Assembly (NCBI RefSeq): GCF_001625565.1
Contig: NZ_AUXS01000064.1
Span: 248,001-312,000 of the forward strand
Length of the DNA stretch: 64,000 nucleotides
DNA from: Pseudoalteromonas luteoviolacea NCIMB 1944
Lineage (GTDB): Bacteria > Pseudomonadota > Gammaproteobacteria > Enterobacterales > Alteromonadaceae
Direction of reading: 5' to 3'
The position numbers were made by a program, and so were the translations under genes. Position 1 is the first letter of the stretch; every line of letters starts with the position of its first letter. Below, piece by piece: positions 44,443-54,162 of the stretch. The notes under the pieces were generated by a model that was not told the DNA's origin, did not search any database, and saw nothing but the letters and a program-made list of their open reading frames with translations.

Positions 44443-46458
44443 ATGCAGTTTGGTTTTTCTCGCTCATCTATCGCCCTTGCTGTGGCAGTTGCAACTTTTG
44501 GTTCTCCTGTTACTTTAGCCGACAACCAACAACAAAAGATTGAAATCATCGAAGTTCACGGCAAAGTTTCTGACGCCGATATGATCATCGACCAAACTGA
44601 TCTGACTCAACTTCAAGCGAATGACCTGTCAGATATATTCAGATCACTTCCACAAGTGTCGGTGGGTGGTTCGAACCCTGTCGCACAAAAGATTTATGTT
44701 CGCGGCCTAGAAGACACCATGCTTAATGTCAGTATTGATGGCGCGTTGCAAGCTGGCTATTTGTTTCACCACCAAGGTCGTCTATCAATTGAGCCTGAAC
44801 TGCTCAAGCAAGTAGACGTGGTGGCAGGTGCGGGGGACGCCACATCTGGCTCAGGCGCGCTAGGTGGTGCACTGAGATTTAAAACCAAGAGTGCCTCAGA
44901 CTTGCTTGCACCAGATGAAAATTTTGGCGCCTTATTCAAGCTAGGCTATTACGGCAACAGTGAAGGTTTCAAAGCAAGCTCTACCGTATATGGTCGAGTC
45001 ACTGACGATATTGATGCATTGGTATCACTGATCAAGCGTGACACAGAGAACATGGAAGATGGAAACGGTGATGAAATCCCTTACTCTCAGTCTGAACAAG
45101 AAGTTGGCTTTGCTAAAATTAGTGGTGATATTACTGACACACAATCATTTAGCCTAAGCCATGATGTACGCCACGATGATGGCACACGCTTACTACGCGC
45201 TCATTGGCACCCAAGCCGTAAAAACCTGCCTCTGCCGCAAGAAAGTGAGCGTACAACGAATACGCTAAATTATTTTTACGCCCCACAGGACGATCTCATT
45301 GATATCGCTTTTTCAGCGTATCAGACTAAAAACTCTATCACGCACGCACACCCTGAAGGTGAAAATAGAGCGGGCATTGTCGTTCAAAACACCTATTTTG
45401 CCGAATACGACTCACAAGGTTTTGATATAAAGAACATTGCGCTATATAACACCCACAAAATTGTGGCTGGCTTTGACTACAGAAGCGACGAAGCAATATT
45501 AGAAGACATTGGTTCTAACTATGAGCTATCCGGTGTTGAGAAAGGCAAAGTGTTGGGCATCTATATCCAAGATTACTTCCAAGTAACAGATCAATTTCAG
45601 ATCAGCACAGGTGTAAGATACGACAACTACGAACTAGACGATGATAACGGTCACAACTTTGACTCTAGTGGCTTTAGCCCTAACTTAAACTTAACTTATG
45701 AACTTACGCCTGAGCTATCAGTTAATACAGGTTACGCAAAAGCTGTTCGAGGTCAAAAAGTAAAAGAGCTATTTGTCCTTGGTTATTATGATAATGACGT
45801 AAACTTGCGCAAAGAAGTCGCTGAAAACATCGAAGTCGGATTTAAATATCTAGGTGATAACCTAGTCGTACAAGCTGACGTATTTGTGTCGACGATTGAT
45901 GATGCCGTTTCTACCGCAAAGAATCTCGAAACACAGGCCGCCCACATCCTGAGTAACGTCGGTGATTTAGAGAATAAAGGGCTAAACATCAATGCCCGCT
46001 ACAGTTTTGATAAAGTGTCACTGTCTTTGGCATTTAATAGCAGTAGCCCTGAGTGGAAAACACATATAAACCCAGCACTTGCAGGTACTTCAATCTCCGA
46101 TCAAGACTGGTCTATTGGTACTTCTGTCGGTGATACTCTAACCTTGGGTGCTGACTATTCACTTACCGACTCCATAGAGTTGGCTTGGCAAGCTCGTCTG
46201 GTTAAACGCCTTGATGATGCTGGCACCTATGTCTGGGACAATACCCAATTACCAGAAAAAGTGGGCTATGGTGTTCATGACTTAAAAGCAACTTGGTATA
46301 TCACGGACAACGAGAACTTAAAACTGGATGTCGCCATCAAGAATGTGTTCGACAAGTTTTATTATGACCATGCAACCTATGCGGCACTTGGCCCAATTGA
46401 TACAGGTGTTGCAGAGCCAGGACGCGATATTCGCGCAACCATTACATGGCAACTATAA
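44443..46458 (+). CDS. TonB-dependent outer-membrane receptor
   Basis: A 671-residue receptor: signal peptide (VAVATFGSPVTLA), a TonB-box-like IEIIEVHG, plug domain with IYVRGLEDTM and GSGALGGALRF, then a 22-strand barrel ending in the aromatic ITWQL. I cannot name the ligand; the motifs typical of haem receptors (FRAP, NPNL) are absent. A Fur box before it and the response regulator/kinase pair upstream indicate iron-linked uptake. RBS AAAGGA. A strong terminator follows. Confidence 0.85.
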   Translation: MQFGFSRSSIALAVAVATFGSPVTLADNQQQKIEIIEVHGKVSDADMIIDQTDLTQLQANDLSDIFRSLPQVSVGGSNPVAQKIYVRGLEDTMLNVSIDGALQAGYLFHHQGRLSIEPELLKQVDVVAGAGDATSGSGALGGALRFKTKSASDLLAPDENFGALFKLGYYGNSEGFKASSTVYGRVTDDIDALVSLIKRDTENMEDGNGDEIPYSQSEQEVGFAKISGDITDTQSFSLSHDVRHDDGTRLLRAHWHPSRKNLPLPQESERTTNTLNYFYAPQDDLIDIAFSAYQTKNSITHAHPEGENRAGIVVQNTYFAEYDSQGFDIKNIALYNTHKIVAGFDYRSDEAILEDIGSNYELSGVEKGKVLGIYIQDYFQVTDQFQISTGVRYDNYELDDDNGHNFDSSGFSPNLNLTYELTPELSVNTGYAKAVRGQKVKELFVLGYYDNDVNLRKEVAENIEVGFKYLGDNLVVQADVFVSTIDDAVSTAKNLETQAAHILSNVGDLENKGLNINARYSFDKVSLSLAFNSSSPEWKTHINPALAGTSISDQDWSIGTSVGDTLTLGADYSLTDSIELAWQARLVKRLDDAGTYVWDNTQLPEKVGYGVHDLKATWYITDNENLKLDVAIKNVFDKFYYDHATYAALGPIDTGVAEPGRDIRATITWQL

Positions 46459-46484
46459 AAACAAAATTCTAGTCAGCTGAACAA

Positions 46485-46513
46485 AGAGGCCTCAATTGAG
46501 GCCTCTTTTTTAT
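46485..46513. terminator. bidirectional terminator between receptor and recQ-like gene
   Basis: The perfect 9-bp stem AGAGGCCTC/GAGGCCTCT with a 4-base loop has a long T run on the plus strand; the minus-strand tail is shorter. It serves the TonB receptor and probably also the convergent helicase gene. Confidence 0.85.
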
Positions 46514-46531
46514 TTTAACGTCTGACTCACT

Positions 46532-48472
46532 CTATTTCAGTCCAAGTTTCTCCAACTTGCTTTCAACGTCTTTGTACCTCAATAAACTGCAACTACCAAA
46601 GCCCGATCTTTGCCTAAATTTGTTCGCTGTTGACAAAGGTGTAGTCATACCCGTTAAGAAGCGCACCAAAATGGCTGGCGTTGGTTCCACCCCGATTTGT
46701 GTCAAATGATTTTTAAGTCCATAGATATCATCTCTGAGCTGCTGTTCATCGGGAAAGGTAGGCTCTTCGCTATAGTGTAAATGTGCACTAGCTCCTCGAC
46801 AGACACTGCAATGACCGCAGTTCTGAGGTACTTGTTCATCATCAAAATACCGCGCCAAATTATTAGATAAACAGTTTCGCAGTTCAAAAAAGCGCAGCAT
46901 TGCAGCTATGCGCTTAACTTCACTTTGCTCTTTGTCGGCGAAATAAGTACTTAGTTTTACAGCCAGATCAGGCGTGTTTAATGTTTCTGTATCAACTTGA
47001 TACACTTGCATCATACGTTTCGACTCGAGCAGGATCATACCCTGCTCATGCAAATAATCGAGCGCTGCTACCACTCGACTTCGCTCTAGACCTAGGTTTA
47101 CCAATGCAGCCATGTCTACAGTTCCCCACACTTTTTTAAAATGAGTTTGGGAAAGTATCTGCTGAATAAAAGTTTGCCGATTGGCGTCAAACGAACTCAG
47201 TACTTTGCTTTCTGTATGTAACCATTTAAAGCGAAAGTCAGCGTAAAATGCATATTTTGCTTCTAAGACGCCTAGCAGCTCTAGCTGAACCAAGGCAGTT
47301 TTCAGTGCTAACAATCGAATATTAGTGGCTTTAGATACGCTCAGCTCTTGCATTTCCCACAGGCCTTGCTCTGTAGATGTACTAATTTCATTGATCAGTA
47401 ATTCAATATTGCCAAGCTCTGGAGTGTCTGCGTAAACAAAGTTTTCAAGCGTTGACACGCCATCTAGATTTGCCAACGTAATACATTGAGACGGCTCCCC
47501 ATCTCGCCCTGCTCGACCAATTTCCTGACTGTAGTTTTCGATAGATTTTGGTAAATCATAGTGGATCACAAACCGAATGTCTGACTTATCAATCCCCATA
47601 CCAAAAGCAATAGTCGCAACAATTATACGTTTTTCATTGCGCATAAATTGCTGCTGAATTTGCTGCCTTAGCTCATCCTTTAATCCCGCATGATAAGCCA
47701 CAGCATCAAAGCCTGACGCCTGTAATTGCTTTGCTAATTGCTCAGCAGTTTGTTGCAGCGTGACATAGATAATACCGCTATCTTGCCTGTTGGATAAAAA
47801 AGATAAAATTGTCGGTAGCTTGTCGCTTTCTGTACTCCCGTAAATACTGAGGTCTAAATTTGAGCGATAAAAGCCAGTTTGCACAATATGCGCTTCGCTA
47901 ATGGCAAATCTTTGTGCCATATCACGTTTAACCTTTTTTGTTGCAGTTGCCGTTAATAACAGCACTAACGGAATATTAAGCTCACTGCGAATTTGCGGCA
48001 ACTTCAAATAATCGGGCCTAAAGTTGTGTCCCCACTCAGAAATACAATGAGCTTCATCAACCACTAACATAGAAATTGCTACCTGCTTGATAAAACCTCT
48101 AAACCGCTCATTTTTAAAGCGCTCTACGGACACCATAAGGATCTTTATCTGCCCTTCTCTTACGCCTTGCATTACATTCTGAGATTGCTCATACGATTGT
48201 GTCGAGTCTAAACTCGCAGCTGCGATACCCTTTTTATTCAAAAACTCGATTTGGTCTTGCATTAAAGCAAGTAGAGGTGATACCACTAAAGTCAGGTGTG
48301 GCAAATGCAATGCAGTGAGTTGATAACAGAGCGACTTGCCAGATCCAGTAGGGAAAATAGCCAAGCTTGATTGCCCGTTGATCAGCTGCTCAATCGTTTC
48401 TGCTTGCCCAGCTCTAAAAGAGGGGAACCCAAAGTGTGCTTGTAAGCTTTGTTGTATTTCTGCTTGTTGCAT
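46532..48472 (-). CDS. RecQ-family ATP-dependent DNA helicase
   Basis: A 646-residue helicase with FRAGQAETIEQLING, Walker A PTGSGKS, VVDEAHCISEWGHNFRPDY and QEIGRAGRDGE, plus a four-cysteine zinc site (CLSN...CGHCSVC). A winged-helix region follows. I see no HRDC domain, and the C-terminal 60 residues differ from Escherichia coli RecQ. It could be a second, divergent RecQ. It unwinds forked DNA for recombination repair. Confidence 0.88.
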   Translation of the reverse strand: MQQAEIQQSLQAHFGFPSFRAGQAETIEQLINGQSSLAIFPTGSGKSLCYQLTALHLPHLTLVVSPLLALMQDQIEFLNKKGIAAASLDSTQSYEQSQNVMQGVREGQIKILMVSVERFKNERFRGFIKQVAISMLVVDEAHCISEWGHNFRPDYLKLPQIRSELNIPLVLLLTATATKKVKRDMAQRFAISEAHIVQTGFYRSNLDLSIYGSTESDKLPTILSFLSNRQDSGIIYVTLQQTAEQLAKQLQASGFDAVAYHAGLKDELRQQIQQQFMRNEKRIIVATIAFGMGIDKSDIRFVIHYDLPKSIENYSQEIGRAGRDGEPSQCITLANLDGVSTLENFVYADTPELGNIELLINEISTSTEQGLWEMQELSVSKATNIRLLALKTALVQLELLGVLEAKYAFYADFRFKWLHTESKVLSSFDANRQTFIQQILSQTHFKKVWGTVDMAALVNLGLERSRVVAALDYLHEQGMILLESKRMMQVYQVDTETLNTPDLAVKLSTYFADKEQSEVKRIAAMLRFFELRNCLSNNLARYFDDEQVPQNCGHCSVCRGASAHLHYSEEPTFPDEQQLRDDIYGLKNHLTQIGVEPTPAILVRFLTGMTTPLSTANKFRQRSGFGSCSLLRYKDVESKLEKLGLK

Positions 48473-48746
48473 TTATTTGTCTCATTAAAAACGGCGGGTG
48501 TGCTCACCTGCTCGGGCATTCAAGACCTAGCTGGCGATAATTCGATATCTCTGCATCTCGTATATCATACCAGTAATGGTGGCAGCTTGTTTCACATATC
48601 ATTAAATTCATAAGATCCTTATGTTCTGCTACCAAACATCAGCATTTCGATATTTTCCAATTGAAATCATAGCGTTTTTTCTAATATCCTCTGGCACTAA
48701 GCAACAGTAATAAAAGACGTCAGCTGCAATTGATAAGGAGTATTTC

Positions 48747-49172
48747 ATGGCAAATGTACGCACGGCCAAAATGACAGACTTACAACAGATTCACTACTTA
48801 TCCAATTTTTTGGGTTACGAAAATGCTTCAATGGAACAAGCCCAACTGCGGCTTGAGTATTTACTTGAATCAAACAATGACGATGTGTGGGTTTTTGACC
48901 AAAACGGTCGAGTCGGTGGTTGGATACATGCCTTCAAAGCCCACCGTGTCGCATCCAAAATGATATATGAAATCGGCGGTTTGGTGGTTGACCCTAAAAT
49001 TAGAAACCAAGGTATTGGTAAACAATTGGTCGAACACGTCTATCAAGTTGCGATTGAACAAAACACCGAGCTCAGGGTCAGATGCAACGAAAAACGCATT
49101 GAAACACATCATTTTTATCTAAAGTTGGGGTTTTCGGAGTCTAAAACACAACATGTATTCACTAAAAACTAG
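48747..49172 (+). CDS. GNAT-family N-acetyltransferase
   Basis: A 141-residue single-domain GNAT. The acetyl-CoA loop reads RNQGIGKQLVEH. The ribosome site AAGGAG lies 8 bases before the ATG. The substrate is not predictable; such small enzymes acetylate amines, peptides or antibiotics. Confidence 0.8.
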   Translation: MANVRTAKMTDLQQIHYLSNFLGYENASMEQAQLRLEYLLESNNDDVWVFDQNGRVGGWIHAFKAHRVASKMIYEIGGLVVDPKIRNQGIGKQLVEHVYQVAIEQNTELRVRCNEKRIETHHFYLKLGFSESKTQHVFTKN

Positions 49173-49284
49173 TTTGACTACAATCAAACCAGAACTACGC
49201 GCTATGTATGTGTAATGGGTTGAAAGATACATTTTAGTTCAGGCATACTAAACTGGCTTTGTTTATCATAGAAAGGAACAATGC

Positions 49285-49914
49285 ATGTCTAAATTACAAA
49301 AACCGGCCCACTTGGGTACCCATAGTCAACTCGTTCGTTTAGCAGTGCTATCATCAAGTATGCTACTTTTAGCCGCTTGTAATTCTACTTCGGTAACAAC
49401 GCAAGAAGTAGCTCAGCCTACAGCTTCATGTGTCGGCAATATAGACAACCCCCCAGGCCTTACTGCTGTTCCGGAGGCTTCGATACCAAAAGGTGTTGTA
49501 CTGCCAGCAGAACAAGGTGGACTATGCAAAGGTCAAGTTTTTGTAACCACTAAAGAAATAACAATTTGGCGTGCTTGGAATAGCGAATATTCAGGATCAA
49601 AACTGGGTAAATGGTGGACGTTTGATAAGCCAAAAGGTTCCATTTCAAAATATCGTAGAGACAATGTCATTTGTCCGAGTTACTCACCTCTCGACATGCT
49701 CGTAAGTTGTAAAATAAAAGTAGGCACTCAAGTGGTTATTGGCCCGGGCCAAAGTGCAAAATGCAGTGACTATTTCAGCTACCCAGCTTCAAAAACTAAT
49801 CAAATATATTTAGCGGATGCTCAAAGTACAACAGTAGAGTGCCAATCTTATGATGGTCGATTCTCTTGGCGTTCAGAGCCTAAGCACATAGTTAAATCAG
49901 CCGAATCGCTATAA
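49285..49914 (+). CDS. lipoprotein of unknown function
   Basis: A 209-residue lipoprotein with a lipobox (LLLAAC, Cys near 32). Seven more cysteines are spread through the mature part, suggesting disulphides. The region TIWRAWNSEYSGSKLGKWWT is aromatic-rich. I recognise no domain. It may sit in the outer membrane, as nothing directs it to the inner one (no Asp after Cys). Confidence 0.6.
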   Translation: MSKLQKPAHLGTHSQLVRLAVLSSSMLLLAACNSTSVTTQEVAQPTASCVGNIDNPPGLTAVPEASIPKGVVLPAEQGGLCKGQVFVTTKEITIWRAWNSEYSGSKLGKWWTFDKPKGSISKYRRDNVICPSYSPLDMLVSCKIKVGTQVVIGPGQSAKCSDYFSYPASKTNQIYLADAQSTTVECQSYDGRFSWRSEPKHIVKSAESL

Positions 49915-49921
49915 CATACGA

Positions 49922-49960
49922 ACATGGGATGAAGCGTGCTGAACACACCTCATCCCATGT
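49922..49960. terminator. convergent intergenic hairpin
   Basis: A perfect 11-bp inverted repeat, ACATGGGATGA with TCATCCCATGT, has a 17-base loop and lies between the convergent lipoprotein and subtilase-like genes. There is no T run, so termination in either direction is possible but unproven. Confidence 0.4.
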
Positions 49961-49974
49961 AAATGTCTCGGTTA

Positions 49975-51612
49975 CTACCTAGTTAAATAGCCAATACGAT
50001 TTAGCTCATCCGCTTTGTGTTTTAAAGGATCTTGTACCCTGCACTGCCCTTGCCCATTTTCAATAAACTTTGTTAAGCCCTCATGGCCTTGCAGCTCTGC
50101 GACATCTTTACAGTCGCTGGAGATAAGCCTGGACTTTAATTTTTGCGGGTCAAAAGAAGTGCTCTGTGTCTCAGACATCAATCGAACCTGCTCGTAAAGT
50201 GCATAAGACGTTGCAACGGGCGTTGTCCAAGAAGAGCCAAAAGGCGACATCTCCGCTTGGTATCTCATCCCTAAAATATCAGGATCGAATTTTGGAGTAC
50301 TATTGGTTGCATGACTACCGGTGCCATTCTCTGGCACGTACCCAACATTGATATATAAGTCGATACTTTCATTACCATTAAAACTGTCTTCATTATCAAC
50401 GAATACTTGTTGCCAACCAGATAACCCCCCCTTGGTAATACTTGTGTCTTTATCACCTGTAGAGTATTGGGAAACACGTACTCTGTTAGAATAGTTGATT
50501 AGGTCCAGATCATCTTGGCTTTGTGTTGCAAATTCGTTTCCGGCATGAAATGCCAGCGTATTTGGTGATTCAAATAACGCGTCATAAACAGGCTTCATTG
50601 CATTTAAAAATTGCACCCGTTGCTCTGTATCAAGTGCGTCATTACATCCATTACTATTCAAGGCATTACCAACACTTTCTAAAGTAAAGCCACCTGAGTA
50701 ATTTATATATTCAATTTCATGGCTATCGATAATATCTGCTTTTAGCGAGCTTGCTGCACTTTTCATATGCGCCAAAAACGTATCCAAATCAGCGGCGCAC
50801 AACTCGTCTTTATGCTGTGTAAATGGGATAAATGACGCCGTGTCAATTAGGACAAATTCGGCATGTGGATTGTGCTGTGCTAAATAACCAAATACCTTAG
50901 TGCCATGACTAAAAAAAGCTCTATTGGTTACTCTATCAAACCTGTCATCAGGGACCACCTCTCTATATTTTGCAGCTAAATCTGATAGCCAACTCGCTGG
51001 TAAAAATGCCTCTTGAGGCTTGGTAAATTTCTCATCTGTAAAGGTAAAGCTGTTAATGTCTTGGAGCAGTTTTACACCCAATTTAGATAAGCTAACCTGC
51101 GGGTTATCAGCGATAAATGTCTTAGTTTGGGGGTCGTATTTATAAGTAGCTTTAACTCGGGGGCGATAACGCAACGCCGAAAGAAAGTCCATTCCATAGT
51201 CTAAAACAAGTATTGTTTGTGTTTTGTTTGTTCGATCTTGATTAAATTGTCCATCGCTAAACTTCACAGTTTGAACTTCACACATTTCATGGTTTTGTGA
51301 TGCATTGGTGCAATCAATACCCTGCTCGTCAATCCAAGCAATAGAGTCAGTAACAAGCTGTTTTCCTTGCGCTTCGATAACATCCATAAACACAGTGGGA
51401 TCTGGTTCTGGTTCTGGTTCTGGTTCAGGTTCAGGTTCCGGATCTGGAGTAGGTTCAGGGTCTGGAGTGGGCTCAGGATCAGGTTTAGGATCAGGCTGCA
51501 CCACCACAGGAGGGGGGTCGATAGGTGCAGGCTCTGTGCTATCACTCCCTCCACAGCCTGTGATAAGCAGCGACAGCGAACCCAATAACAAAGCGCCTGT
51601 TTTCTTAAACAT
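49975..51612 (-). CDS. divergent subtilase-like lipoprotein A
   Basis: A 545-residue lipoprotein (LLITGC, Cys20) with a Pro/Asp/Glu-rich linker (37-72). Three motifs recall the subtilase triad: Asp138 in LVLDYGMD, His236 in FSHGTKVFGYLA, and Ser461 in GSSWTTPVATSYA. The oxyanion Asn359 appears in FHAGNEFA. The spacing is that of S8 proteases, but the flanking sequence is far from known subtilases, and the family is not one I can name. It is paralogous to the next gene (shared IAWIDEQGI, ATYKYDP/AAYKYDP, QDPLKYR-like end). Confidence 0.65.
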   Translation of the reverse strand: MFKKTGALLLGSLSLLITGCGGSDSTEPAPIDPPPVVVQPDPKPDPEPTPDPEPTPDPEPEPEPEPEPEPDPTVFMDVIEAQGKQLVTDSIAWIDEQGIDCTNASQNHEMCEVQTVKFSDGQFNQDRTNKTQTILVLDYGMDFLSALRYRPRVKATYKYDPQTKTFIADNPQVSLSKLGVKLLQDINSFTFTDEKFTKPQEAFLPASWLSDLAAKYREVVPDDRFDRVTNRAFFSHGTKVFGYLAQHNPHAEFVLIDTASFIPFTQHKDELCAADLDTFLAHMKSAASSLKADIIDSHEIEYINYSGGFTLESVGNALNSNGCNDALDTEQRVQFLNAMKPVYDALFESPNTLAFHAGNEFATQSQDDLDLINYSNRVRVSQYSTGDKDTSITKGGLSGWQQVFVDNEDSFNGNESIDLYINVGYVPENGTGSHATNSTPKFDPDILGMRYQAEMSPFGSSWTTPVATSYALYEQVRLMSETQSTSFDPQKLKSRLISSDCKDVAELQGHEGLTKFIENGQGQCRVQDPLKHKADELNRIGYLTR

Positions 51613-51771
51613 ATAACTCTCCTTAGAATAAAAATCTTTGCTTTACTGTTCCTCGAAAGCAAAAATCACCTTTTATAAACACTTATTTAACAACTTAAGG
51701 TGCAACTATATCATGAATAATCAAACAGGCACTACGCGATTACAATTTAATACAAAATGATTTCTCTGCGA

Positions 51772-53232
51772 TTATTTTAAATAACCCTGCTGGTTAAGTG
51801 TATCTAAACGATACTTTAACGGATCTTGCAAACGACAACGTCCATTTCCAGCATAGATAAAGTCAGATAATGCAAAGTTTATGAAATGCCCGCCATTATC
51901 ATAACAATCTTGTGAAATTAAAGTTCGCTTTAAATATGCAGGATCAAAACCCCATTCTATTTGACTCTGTACTGCGATTGCATAAGAAGTAGCAATAGGC
52001 GCAGCCCACGAAGATGAAGGAAACTCCCAATCTGCGCCGTATCTCATACCGTATACATCAGAAGACATTTTAGGTGTGCTATTTGTCTCCCAAAAAGCGC
52101 TTCTGCCATATCCAAAGTTGACATACATGTCTATATACTTGTGACCGTCAAACTCAGATGAATGATTAACAAAAACATCCTGCCAGCCAGTTTTAGCATC
52201 CTGTGAAATCTGAGTATCTACTGAGCCTGTTGTATAAGACATCACTCGAATGCGATTTTGATAATCAATTACATCAAGCGGGTTTTCATTATTTGTTGCA
52301 GAAACTGCCCCTGCGTGGATCCCAAGAACACCATAGGTACTAAACAATTTGTCATATACCGGTCTAATGCTCTGAACAAATCTTTTCGCCTTGTAATTAC
52401 TTAAACTGCCATTACATTTATTGCTTGTCCAAGCATTCTGCACATCTCTTCTTTCGAACCCACCTGAGTAGTTTATATACTCAATATCATTGACTTCGAT
52501 GACATTTCTCAATAATGAACCCGCAGCGCGTTCCATTTTCACATAAAACGCGTCTATGTCACGATTACAAATGTCGTCCTTGTGCATAATGAAAGGAGAA
52601 AATGTACTCGTATCTATGATCACAAATTCTGCGTCAGGGTTATGCTGTGCTAAATAACCAAACACCTTAGTGCCATGGCTGAAGTGCGGAACTCCCGTTT
52701 CATGATCATATTTGTCTTGGCTTGCTGCCGCCACATACTTGGCAGCCAAGTCTCCTAGCCATGCTGCAGGTAAAAAGCCTGGCTTAACAGTGTCTGTATC
52801 TGGATCTGTATATGTAAAGCCATCGATATCACTTAATACTTTTTGACCAAGTCGAGAGATCGAGACCGATGGGTTGTCTGCCACAAATGTCTGAGTGTCT
52901 GGGTCATATTTATAGGCGGCTTTAATACGGCTGCGGTAACGCAAAACAGTCTGAAGATCCATCCCATAATCCATCACCAGTATAGTTTGTTTAGAGTTCG
53001 TTCTGGAGGGATCATACTCACCGTCATCAAAATACACCTTTACAGTGTCACACATCGGGTGCGCATTGGTATTTTGCTCGCAACTTATTCCCTGTTCATC
53101 AATCCAAGCTATAGAGTCCGCAATATGTTGTTGCGCATGAGCTTTAACTGGGTGAGGTTGTGGTGTTGTCGCATGCGCAGCAAATGCACTTAACAACCCC
53201 AGGGCGGGCAAAAACTTATATGTGTTACTCAT
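51772..53232 (-). CDS. divergent subtilase-like exported protein B, degenerate site
   Basis: Second paralogue, about 486 residues, exported with a normal signal peptide (LPALGLLSAFAAHA) rather than a lipobox. I use the ATG at 53232 because AAGGAG lies 9 bases before it; the frame runs 8 codons further upstream. The Asp (MDYGMD) and His (FSHGTKVFGY) motifs are kept and SSSWAAPIATSYA holds the Ser, but the oxyanion Asn of A (HAGN) is Ala here (HAGA). It may be a poor or inactive protease, or bind rather than cut. Confidence 0.62.
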   Translation of the reverse strand: MSNTYKFLPALGLLSAFAAHATTPQPHPVKAHAQQHIADSIAWIDEQGISCEQNTNAHPMCDTVKVYFDDGEYDPSRTNSKQTILVMDYGMDLQTVLRYRSRIKAAYKYDPDTQTFVADNPSVSISRLGQKVLSDIDGFTYTDPDTDTVKPGFLPAAWLGDLAAKYVAAASQDKYDHETGVPHFSHGTKVFGYLAQHNPDAEFVIIDTSTFSPFIMHKDDICNRDIDAFYVKMERAAGSLLRNVIEVNDIEYINYSGGFERRDVQNAWTSNKCNGSLSNYKAKRFVQSIRPVYDKLFSTYGVLGIHAGAVSATNNENPLDVIDYQNRIRVMSYTTGSVDTQISQDAKTGWQDVFVNHSSEFDGHKYIDMYVNFGYGRSAFWETNSTPKMSSDVYGMRYGADWEFPSSSWAAPIATSYAIAVQSQIEWGFDPAYLKRTLISQDCYDNGGHFINFALSDFIYAGNGRCRLQDPLKYRLDTLNQQGYLK

Positions 53233-53294
53233 TTCAAATTTCTCCTTTTGAAACATACGAGTAGGCTATTCGAGTTAATTTAATTTTCAGAAAG

Positions 53295-54074
53295 TTAAGA
53301 CTGTTTTTTGAATAGCTTTTGTACTATTTCAATTGTTTCATCTACACTTTTTTCGCGACTGATTATCGAACCGAATTGATTCGCGTATATTTTTCTTACG
53401 TCATTATGAAAGTCATCAAAATAACCAAGTTCCATCATCACCATTTCGGGTGATGAAATCACTTGCTCGTCATCATAAGTTGAGATAGACGCGTATACTA
53501 AGTCCTCAAGATCAAGATCTCTGCGTTTTTCAATTTCTTCACCATTTGCTAGCTGCTCACTCAAATTGCTCGCTAACTGACCAGTTGCTTCGTAAAGAGG
53601 GCCGGGCTCACCAGCTTTCGCTAGTTGATCTAGCAAACGAATAGAAAATACTCTGACTAGAGCTTGTTGTTCACCAAATGCGGCTTCGGCATGTTTAAAA
53701 TCAATCAAGCTTTTTTGCGCAATTTCTATCATTTCAGGATTATGTAATAAATCTTGCATTTCTTCGTTAATAAACGAAGCAGAGTTAAATTTACCGACAG
53801 ACAGTTGCATCCGTTGAAAAGCAGTCAGAAGCTGCTCTTCCGTTGTGGTAACTTTGGGGTCTGCTTTTGGTATTTTTAAGTCAATATCTGTTGTAAGCTT
53901 TTTATCTAGTTCATCTAGTTTGTTAGTGTTTACTGTGTTTTTATTTTCCTGCTGTACTACATTTGCGACGCTGCTTGTATTAGTCTCACCATCTGCAAAA
54001 TTGTCGCTCCAACCAAGCCAGAATAATGTAGCGGCAACAGCAGCGACTCCAGCAAAAATGATGCCCTTCTTCAT
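53295..54074 (-). CDS. single-helix membrane-anchored protein of unknown function
   Basis: About 259 residues with one N-terminal membrane helix (GIIFAGVAAVAATLFWLGW) and an acidic, mostly helical periplasmic domain. I use the ATG at 54074 because AGGAGG lies 9 bases before it; the frame extends 8 codons further. No domain is recognised. It sits in the middle of the minus-strand exoprotein cluster and could be a secretion helper, chaperone or inhibitor for the protease paralogues that follow it. Confidence 0.58.
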   Translation of the reverse strand: MKKGIIFAGVAAVAATLFWLGWSDNFADGETNTSSVANVVQQENKNTVNTNKLDELDKKLTTDIDLKIPKADPKVTTTEEQLLTAFQRMQLSVGKFNSASFINEEMQDLLHNPEMIEIAQKSLIDFKHAEAAFGEQQALVRVFSIRLLDQLAKAGEPGPLYEATGQLASNLSEQLANGEEIEKRRDLDLEDLVYASISTYDDEQVISSPEMVMMELGYFDDFHNDVRKIYANQFGSIISREKSVDETIEIVQKLFKKQS

Positions 54075-54162
54075 AATATGTAACCTCCTAAACAGCAATT
54101 TTTATTCAAACACTTAGCCATAAGTAAAATTGCGTTTATTGTATTGCGTGTTCGTTAATACT

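Noticed and set aside
53233..53256. Upstream start of the second subtilase-like gene
   Set aside because: The AAGGAG ribosome site lies between it and the downstream ATG, which also begins a normal signal peptide.
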